DNA of 64,000 nucleotides. Origin: Heliocidaris erythrogramma (taxonomy: Eukaryota > Echinodermata > Echinoidea > Camarodonta > Echinometridae). The notes under the pieces are model-generated. The model saw only the letters and a list, made by a program, of their open reading frames with translations. It searched no databases and was not told the origin of the DNA. This document shows, piece by piece, positions 57,654 to 64,000 of the stretch. The stretch spans positions 24,347,501 to 24,411,500 of the forward strand of contig CM046870.1 of NCBI GenBank assembly GCA_025617745.1. Direction: 5' to 3'. The position numbers and the translations under genes are program-made. How positions within the stretch are numbered: position 1 is the first letter of the stretch; every line of letters begins with the position of its first letter.

Positions 57654-58211
57654 GATGTCGTCACACACGGGATCGGTCCTACTTAAGCAGACGACGTCCT
57701 ATAATGAATGAACGTAATTGCAATGCAATTATTTATCAAATTATAAAGAGTTTGATGTATTTAAACATGACCTTATTTCACACCATTATAAAGGGAAAGT
57801 GAAACGGATTCTGATAGCTAAAACCGTTTGATTGTAAATACACAGGAGAAGGGTCAATGATCAATGAAATAAACCCCACTTTCAAATTGAAAAGCCCTCC
57901 GAATAATAGCAGGATGGTATTCGTTCCCTCTTGAAACGCCGAACATGCCCGGTGCAAGCAGCTGAAAATACAATGGCGTCTTATTTTGTTTACAAGTGAC
58001 TGATTCCTTTATTTTTTTAACGCTGCATTTTTCATCAAAATAATACCATACATGAAGTTAAGAGTGAGGCAACAGACTAACATTAAGACTGACGCTAGTG
58101 AAGGAAGAGAAATAAGTGAAGAGGAGCTGACAAAATAGGCTCTGAAAAATGTGTAAGATGTTATGGGACATCGTCTGCTTAGACAGGACTGGTCCATGGT
58201 GTGTCGTCACA
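57654..58211. mobile_element. TIR element, ~50-bp ends
   Basis: The left end (GTCGTCACACACGGGATCGG...AAGCAGACGACGTCC) and the right end are inverted copies with a few changes. The 558-bp body has no coding. A non-autonomous DNA element is the simplest reading. Confidence 0.7.
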
Positions 58212-58444
58212 TATCTCAGCAGCGTTCGAGGAGCTCTTCAGCTGCTATATCGGGGGCTGTATTTTACCGTTTTATAATTGATAATAATCATTACTTCAAA
58301 ATGTTTCCAAGCGTTGAATTTGGATAACCTTGTTTAATTTATGCCATCTATGCAATAATAAGTATTAAGCCAATATTTAAAATCATCAGAGTTCTCAGAG
58401 ACTTTAAGAAAGACACTGCTTCGGGTTTACTAGAAGAAGCTCTC

Positions 58445-58554
58445 AATTTACATAATGTGAGAAATCAATTGAATTGAATGAGAGATATAATGAATTTACC
58501 TACGCAAATGATATCTCTCATTAAATTTAATTGATTTCTCACATTATGTAAATT
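58445..58554. repeat. 110-bp hairpin
   Basis: AATTTACATAATGTGAGAAA...GAGAGATAT is mirrored by ATATCTCTCATT...GTAAATT with four or five mismatches and a 22-bp loop. A partial relative lies at 59107-59170. Confidence 0.85.
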
Positions 58555-58767
58555 TACCCACGAGATTTGCCGATGCTATATTATTAGAACAAATTTCTCA
58601 CGCAATGTAAATAATTCTAATACATGAATCCGCCATGGATCTCGCTAGGCAAGCGGCTTTTCATTGTTACTCGCCTGTCCCTCAAAGAAAAAGGAATAAA
58701 TTAACTGCGAAGGGGTTGCAAGGACTGTCTGTCGGTGTACCTGGTGTAGCCGAATACCACTCAACCC

Positions 58768-58830
58768 GCCTCCGTGGTCCGTGGTTTGGCGTACAGTGCC
58801 AAAGACCCGGGTTCGACTCCCGGCAGAGGC
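58768..58830 (+). pseudogene. tRNA-like sequence with shortened D arm
   Basis: 63 nt. The acceptor arms GCCTCCG/CAGAGGC pair with one mismatch. A TTGGC/GCCAA stem carries a 7-nt loop GTACAGT (would-be anticodon ACA). The T arm has CCGGG-TTCGACT-CCCGG. The D arm is only ~9 nt, too short for a normal cytosolic tRNA. No T run follows closely. A tRNA pseudogene or tRNA-derived repeat head. Confidence 0.5.
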
Positions 58831-58842
58831 AGTGTTTGCAAC

Positions 58843-59076
58843 CCCTGCAGTAGCCTCTAACCGAGGCGATGTTGCTGCTCTGTTGATCCCCTTTTCGATC
58901 CTCGAAACCCGCGGAATCATCCTCTGATTATTGCACGGGAGGTTCTTGCTCAGTACAGCAAGCTGCACGCTTGTGTCGACTTCCCGCGCAATCAGAGGAC
59001 TATTCCGAGCGTTTCGAGGATCGACCAGGAGATCGACAGAGCAGCACAGCCGCCTTGATTGAAGGCTACCCCTGCA
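58843..59076. repeat. 234-bp hairpin next to the tRNA-like sequence
   Basis: CCTGCAGTAGCC at the left and GGCTACCCCTGCAG at the right. The arms share CTGCTCTGT(C)GATC, TTTCGAGGATCG, GCGCAATCAGAGGA and their complements, at ~85% or better. GC-rich for this window. Confidence 0.8.
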
Positions 59077-59099
59077 GTTATTTCCACAAAAAAGTCAGT

Positions 59100-59172
59100 C
59101 AGTAAGAACAATGAATTTAGCTACGCAAATTATATCTCTCATTCAATTCAATTCATTTGATTTCTCACATCA

Positions 59173-59228
<56 letters not shown>

Positions 59229-59235
59229 TATATAT
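59100..59235. repeat. (TA)n(CA)n microsatellite
   Basis: Alternating TA then CA tract at ~59175-59236, preceded by a fragment of the 58445 hairpin. Confidence 0.9.
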
Positions 59236-59239
59236 AAAG

Positions 59240-59350
59240 TTCAAAAACTTCTGCGACGGAGATTAAAAATAGAGAGAGAGAGACACACAAAATAAAGAAA
59301 CAAAAGGTTCAATATTTTGCCTATAAGGCTTCTTCAGGAAATGATGCTTT
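59240..59350 (-). repeat. Penelope-like/hammerhead-like relic
   Basis: On the minus strand, CCTGAAGAAGCC-TTATA-GGC-AAAA-TATTG has the layout of the degenerate hammerhead core (CUGANGA, stem II, GAAA) seen at the ends of Penelope-like retroelements. The GAAA box is changed here. Function not expected. Confidence 0.4.
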
Positions 59351-59882
59351 AGTACAGTATTATATACATGTATATATATATACAACTGTATATATATTCT
59401 TTGTGGAGAAATGTGTGAATGAAAATACCTAGTCTGTTTGTCACATACGCGATAACGACACAGTAAGAGTTAACAAGACACAGAAAAAGAAAAAAAAATG
59501 AAAGAAAACAAAGTTATTTTTCATATTGTCGGCAATATTCCAAGAACAAGACGTTCAGTTTCTATATAGGCCTCCGGTTATTACCATTACATTTCCATTG
59601 CAGTAGTTTATGGTTTAAACAACGAAAGTTGAATTCACACTTTTCTCATAATTGTAGAATTCATACAACAAAATTACTTATGTTACTGGTTTTTCGTTGT
59701 GGCAAATGGGCAAGAATATTCGTTTAAGTATTAAGTGTAATAAGACAGTGTAAAATACAAAAGTTATTCTTGCAATAACATTAATTATGTTACATACCAC
59801 ACGTTGCTGAGCTTACTAAAAGTGTGTGTTGAAGTAATAAATATGCATTTTCTTAGTAATAAATAACTGTTCACTTTTAACA

Positions 59883-59924
<42 letters not shown>

Positions 59925-60250
59925 TTGATGAAAATAGTCATATACTTTATACCATACCTACAGCAGACGTATGAAAGTAATGTAAATAATAATTTCGAAT
60001 GTGTGTTAAGTCAGTTAACCCATTCACACTGATGAATGAAATATAGACATTATGCTACATGTTCCTAAAGTCAGAGAGTCTATATTTCCACTACTTCTAT
60101 CTAATATTTGTAAAATGAGGCAAGTACCAATATATACAAATAATATACAGCGGCCATGGTTCCAATTACGTTTCACATTCACACAAAACCGCTAATTACC
60201 ATTCCATCATAAATTACTAAATTACTAAAAAATTACTAAAAAAGAACGCA
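59351..60250. other. Intergenic AT-rich DNA
   Basis: (AT)n at 59885-59917. No gene recognised. Confidence 0.5.
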
Positions 60251-60424
60251 ATACTAATGCATTAAATGCCAACTGAAATTTATTCCAGCCGAATTTTCGG
60301 GGGCCTCCCCCTTCTCCAGGAATATAAACTTCAGGGGTTTTCTTTTTAGTTTATATCCCTGAAGAAGGGTGAGGCCCCCGAAAATTCGGATCGAATAAAT
60401 TTCAGTTGGCAATTAATGCATTAC
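60251..60424. repeat. Hairpin with hammerhead-like core
   Basis: 174-bp inverted repeat: AATGCATTAA...CCAACTGAAATTTATT at the left and its complement at the right. The right arm (plus strand, ~60350-60385) reads CCTGAAGAAGGG-TGAGG-CCCCCGAAAATTC. This has CUGANGA and GAAA boxes separated by a GGG/CCC stem. The left arm carries the mirror copy. Confidence 0.6.
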
Positions 60425-60608
60425 TATTGTTTTCTTCTTGTTTTTAAATATAAAATATATATATATATATAATATATATATATATATATAATGGTCCGGT
60501 GCAGACTCGCTATGTGAAAGTAATTGCGAGAATAACGTTACGTAGCTCAATCAAAGTTCCCCAGAGCTGTCCTCCCTTTTTTGAAATTTTTGCAAAGGCT
60601 GAAAAAAT
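60425..60608. repeat. (AT)n and spacer
   Basis: AT alternation at 60455-60490. Spacer with no gene. A T6 element at 60602-60607 on the minus strand serves the adjoining tRNA. Confidence 0.7.
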
Positions 60609-60679
60609 GTCTCCGCCGGGAATCGAACCCGGGTCGTTGGCTTAGAACGACAATGCCTTAACCACTAGACCACGGAGAC
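60609..60679 (-). tRNA. tRNA-Arg (TCT)-like gene
   Basis: 71 nt on the minus strand. The acceptor GTCTCCG/CGGAGAC pairs perfectly. The D arm GTCTAGTGGTTAAGGC contains the A box. The anticodon stem TTGTC/GCCAA has one mismatch, with loop GTTCTAA and anticodon TCT (Arg, AGA codons). The T arm CCGGG-TTCGATT-CCCGG contains the B box. A run of six T follows one base after the gene on its strand, a good pol III terminator. The mismatch leaves open a tRNA-derived repeat. Confidence 0.65.
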
Positions 60680-60919
60680 GGGTTAGTGGTTTCGGCGACA
60701 CCAGATTCAATTGACCGACAGATTGACAAATCCTCAACCTTATTAATTAATTCCCCTTGTCGGGGGCAGATTAGTTTTTGAACAAGACAAGCCGCTAGTG
60801 CCTCAGCTGGATCCAAGCGAATGCTTTGAATACATGTATACATTGGAATAAATTATTCTTAATAACATTATTGTAAGGAAATAACATATATATATATATA
60901 TATATATATATAAGTGTGT
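60680..60919. other. Spacer with (AT)n
   Basis: AT microsatellite at 60886-60912. No gene. Confidence 0.6.
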
Positions 60920-61089
60920 GGGTGTGTACCAACAGAGGTATACTTGTGTGACTAATGTGTGACTAACAGCCAGACACAATAGATGCCTTTATTCCGTCAG
61001 GCTTGTGTGGCTTTTTTTGCTGCTTGTGTGGCTATTTGAACAATAGAGTGAACAAAGGGAAAGACACACAAGTATGTCTGTGTGAGTAT
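60920..61089 (+). repeat. Dispersed repeat, copy B
   Basis: Direct copy of 49905-50070. Flanked by GT-rich microsatellite on its right (61090-61112). Confidence 0.85.
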
Positions 61090-61237
61090 TGGTGTGTGTG
61101 TATGTGTGTGCATGTACTGATGCGATACGAAGTGATCATCAATTTTCTGGAGGGGACATGATGTTCCCTCGGTCTTCCTCCCCATTACTGCACTTTTTGC
61201 CATTGCTGTTTTTCCCAATCACTAATATATACTATAC

Positions 61238-61306
61238 AGGACTCGAACCCACGACCTTCACATCCCCAGTCAAGTTAAAACCATTCGACTAAGTCACGGC
61301 TTTCCA
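61238..61306 (-). other. tRNA-like relic
   Basis: On the minus strand, AGCCGTGACTTAGTCGAATG and GGTCGTGGGTTCGAGTCCTG supply A- and B-box-like words. The arms do not close as a cloverleaf. Probably a SINE head or a decayed tRNA. Confidence 0.5.
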
Positions 61307-62608
61307 TCTGGCCTTGATTCCTAAAAGTATAATCAATCTCTAACTACATGATAATGCACCTCCCACTATAATGCCTATTGCGCACGTTATTAGCCTGACA
61401 TAAGACGGCGTCACTTTCTGGTACGGTCTTTTGACGCACGGTGTGAGAGCGATATGGGCCTATCGTACGAAAAGTGATTGCGGAATGAACAGAACAAACA
61501 TTGACTTGAATTTCCGGCGTATGCAAATTGCAATCACAAACTCCATTAGCTCAGGTAATAACGCCCGTTGCATCCGAGGCGTCAATTCTATTCCGTTACC
61601 TGCGCTGTTGAAGGCAAGCCCGTGAAGGCAATTAGCTCATACGCCATAAATTTAAAACAAATGTTTGCACTCTTGATTTTCAGTCATCTTTTTTAACGAT
61701 ATTTCCTCCGACAAGGCTCGCCAAAGACCGCACAAGTCGCTGTTGCATTCCTACGTCAGGGCCCTGTTTCATAAAACTTGTCATTAATGACAAGTTGCAA
61801 TAACTGTTATAGGCTACTGAAATCCTTGCATCTGATTGGTTGAGAGCAAATTTGTCGGTAAAAATCCCCGACAGGACACTTGATGAAACGCCCCCCCCCC
61901 CAGGTTTATGACGCCCGTGTGCACTGGACATAAAGTCTGGCTCACACGATGCGTCATTAATTAGTTGACGGTAGGACCGCGTCAGTGACTGGTCCTGTCA
62001 TTTTGGGCGTCATGAGAGAGTGATATTGTTTAAAAAGTGAGTGCAAACTGAAGAGTGCAAAAGATACTGTTAATAATTGGCGTATGGGCTAATTGCCTTG
62101 GCAGACGTCATCGAAATCACGCCTTATGTAAGCCGCGCTATAATCGGGAAGTGCATAGGTTTCGTACAGAACGTCTTTACTACAATGGGATGGACAAGCA
62201 TCTACATTAAATCTAGATGAACGTACTGATCCACAAGAAAGTACAACATATTAAACATCAGTTAAAACATAAAAATTATGCCTGTTTTCATTGACATTGT
62301 TTACCAAAAAATAATTGTATTGCCTCGTTTCAAGGTTGCCAATTTATCTGTTTTACAATTGCTAACTTAAACAGAGATGTGCATTTTTTCATCTTTCTCT
62401 CTCTCTCTCTCTCTCTCCCTCTCTCTATGTCTCTCTCTTTCTCTTTCTCAATGACTATACGTTTAAGAAAGAACGGAGTTGAAAGTAAATTAATGCATTT
62501 TGTTGCACAAAATGGCACCCTGGAATGCGCGTGTTCACTACGGCAAAATGGAAGAACAAATATTATGTCAAATTGTGCATATTCTGAGAATACTAATCTT
62601 CTCTCCCT
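61307..62608. other. Non-coding region downstream of the glycosyltransferase
   Basis: Contains a 22-bp perfect palindrome (61775-61796) within a CCCTGTTTCATAAAAC...GATGAAACGCCCC short repeat (61759-61901), and a (CT)n tract at 62396-62450. No other gene. Part is presumably 3' UTR of the minus-strand gene, but no AATAAA is evident near its stop. Confidence 0.5.
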
Positions 62609-64000
62609 TTAGTACCAGGCACGTTTTGCGGGGAATTCTTTGTAATAATCATGTGTCAGCTGCGGGGTGCGAGTTCTGTTGGTCAGCAATTCTTGCATAC
62701 ACTGTAGCGTGACTGGATCGTAAGAGTAATGGATTTTGTTGACAAAGAGGTGAGGTTGCCGGGCCACGTAAGGTAGGTAACCTGTAGAAATCACGCAGAT
62801 GCCTCTGACAAACTTGCCGACGCAATCCTTGAATATATTTTCTCCACTCCATTTGACGAAGCTGGTGTTGATGTCCTTGTGCGTGACGTTTGCGTAGGAT
62901 CCAGGTGCTCTGTGGTAGCGTCGGAGGCTGGCCCAGTAGTGTTCGTCGGGCGAGTGCGTCATGTTGATCCAGTCCAGGAACTGGGTGGCCTCCTTGTCCG
63001 AGAGAACATAGTCGACGAACTCGCGGCTGAGGGTATTGTAGGCGTTCCCGGAGTGTAAGGTGATGTTTCCTGGAGGTGGATACCGCTTCAGTCGGTCTGC
63101 CGTATTGGTTACGGAGTGGTACCTGAAGCTGAGCTTGTGGAACCTGGCTAGTTTGTGAGGTGCGTCGTATGATTCAGCATCCACATGGCCATGGTAGGCC
63201 TTGATCTGTTGCACCATTTCGAGATTGGTCTTGAGTGGAAACGCTTCCCCGCACTGGTTAATAACATACTTCCACTGAACAGGATGCTTGACCAGGTCGT
63301 GCATGCAGTTGATATCTGCAAGAAGGCGCGTGAAACCGGCGTACTGTATTTTTTCTAGTTTGGAACAGACAAAGACATTGTCGAAGCAACTGGCCAAGTT
63401 TCTTATGGCTTTCTGAAATTCTGGTGGCGACTTGCCATCAGGATGGAAGGCATAGACATTATGGGGCTGGTAAATGGCACGGAAAAGCAGCTCCACCTGG
63501 GCGGCATTCTTGTGGGTTAGGATAATAAACGCAAGCGGGAACTCCTTTTCCTCCTTACTTAGTACTTTTGTTGGGTAACCGCGGACTGTCCTATAGTATT
63601 CGCAGTCTTGGGTAAAGTTTGTGACCGAAGTATCTGGCAGAATGTCGATTTCACCTTTGTTTGACTGTGTCCTCTCTTCCTTCAGCATAGCGTCCACCCG
63701 GGCGATCTCCTGTTTATCATCCTCAAAGACTGCACTACAATTTACCGGCCAATTTCGGATATAGGATTCTGGAGGACTCTTCACCTGGGTATCTTGGGTG
63801 TCCGCAGAGAGCGCGCCTTGTGAATGGAGTCTAATTTGTAGAGGTGGTGATCTTACGACCGATTCTTCGCTATGGTGTGTCAATGGTATTCTCTCAAGAC
63901 TATACCGATATAGCTTGCTCGTCCGCTCGGCCATAAAAAAGGAGGAAGCGAATACGCACATGATTATCAACCAAGCGCCCAAAACGACCAAAATACGAAA
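62609..64000 (-). CDS. Core-2/I-branching beta-1,6-N-acetylglucosaminyltransferase (GCNT-like), 5' end cut by window
   Basis: A single uninterrupted minus-strand frame of about 460 codons. The frame is open to the window edge. The first in-window ATG is at 63961, inside the hydrophobic stretch, so the true start is probably beyond 64000. Layout: type II signal anchor (LGAWLIIMCVFASSFFM), a stem of ~120 residues, then the GT14 catalytic domain from LAFIILTHKN. Hallmarks are FVCSKLEKIQYAG, NQCGEAFPLKTN, LHSGNAYNTLSREFVDYV and SPDEHYWASL, with the likely catalytic Glu codon at 62942-62944. Seven N-X-S/T sites fit a Golgi lumenal enzyme. In GCNT1/3/4 relatives the domain adds GlcNAc from UDP-GlcNAc in beta-1,6 linkage to O-glycan or I-antigen cores. 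Which acceptor is used is unknown. Single-exon coding is common in this family. Confidence 0.9.
   Translation of the reverse strand, partial: FRILVVLGAWLIIMCVFASSFFMAERTSKLYRYSLERIPLTHHSEESVVRSPPLQIRLHSQGALSADTQDTQVKSPPESYIRNWPVNCSAVFEDDKQEIARVDAMLKEERTQSNKGEIDILPDTSVTNFTQDCEYYRTVRGYPTKVLSKEEKEFPLAFIILTHKNAAQVELLFRAIYQPHNVYAFHPDGKSPPEFQKAIRNLASCFDNVFVCSKLEKIQYAGFTRLLADINCMHDLVKHPVQWKYVINQCGEAFPLKTNLEMVQQIKAYHGHVDAESYDAPHKLARFHKLSFRYHSVTNTADRLKRYPPPGNITLHSGNAYNTLSREFVDYVLSDKEATQFLDWINMTHSPDEHYWASLRRYHRAPGSYANVTHKDINTSFVKWSGENIFKDCVGKFVRGICVISTGYLPYVARQPHLFVNKIHYSYDPVTLQCMQELLTNRTRTPQLTHDYYKEFPAKRAWY

Overview
This is a eukaryotic, AT-rich, intron-type genome window with very little host coding sequence. 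The evidence is non-LTR and LTR retrotransposons, tRNA-headed SINEs, pol III boxes, satellite arrays, splice-donor-like sites, and one animal-type Golgi glycosyltransferase at the right edge. The mix of long foldback (inverted-repeat) elements, oligo-G/C tracts, SINEs ending in a GCGCTATAT-type tail and a GCNT-like gene best fits a marine invertebrate, probably an echinoderm. The species is an inference, not something I can prove.

Layout. 1-3488: non-coding sequence with a duplicated exon-like segment (660-931 and 1477-1750), a short hairpin (1272-1409) and a long hairpin (2217-2832). 3489-11921: one Ty3/gypsy-type LTR retrotransposon with two 219-bp LTRs that differ at one base. It has a gag-like region with a helix-hairpin-helix start, PR-RT-RNase H, integrase, and a PHD finger after the integrase. 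The reading frame is broken in several places. 12215-17440: foldback element FB1, whose two outer tips each carry a tRNA-like pol III box, followed inward by ~200-bp tandem monomers in opposite orientation. A second foldback (14412-15875) lies nested inside it. 17441-25606: intergenic DNA with another foldback (20671-22336), a SINE, and a member of a GGCGGATCC-ended family, bracketed by a perfect 58-bp inverted repeat. 25607-44419: giant foldback FB2 (~18.8 kb), with ~1.1-kb unique tips, ~211-bp monomer arrays in opposite orientation, and a 6.8-kb centre holding LINE fragments, a TIR element and a Tc1-like remnant. 44420-62608: small hairpins/MITEs, SINEs, microsatellites, a plausible tRNA gene (60609-60679) and Penelope/hammerhead-like motifs. 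62609-64000: a core-2/I-branching type N-acetylglucosaminyltransferase on the minus strand, cut by the window end.

How it fits together. The only plausible host protein gene is the glycosyltransferase. Everything else is accumulated mobile and repeated DNA, much of it nested. The strongest theme is inverted-repeat architecture at every scale, from 22-bp perfect palindromes to a ~19-kb foldback. FB1 and FB2 share one plan: a unique tip, then an inward array of ~200-bp monomers, then a centre, with no transposase visible. In FB2 the two arrays have different monomer types, so each arm seems to have been homogenised separately. The right array shows a recent 1,493-bp higher-order duplication.
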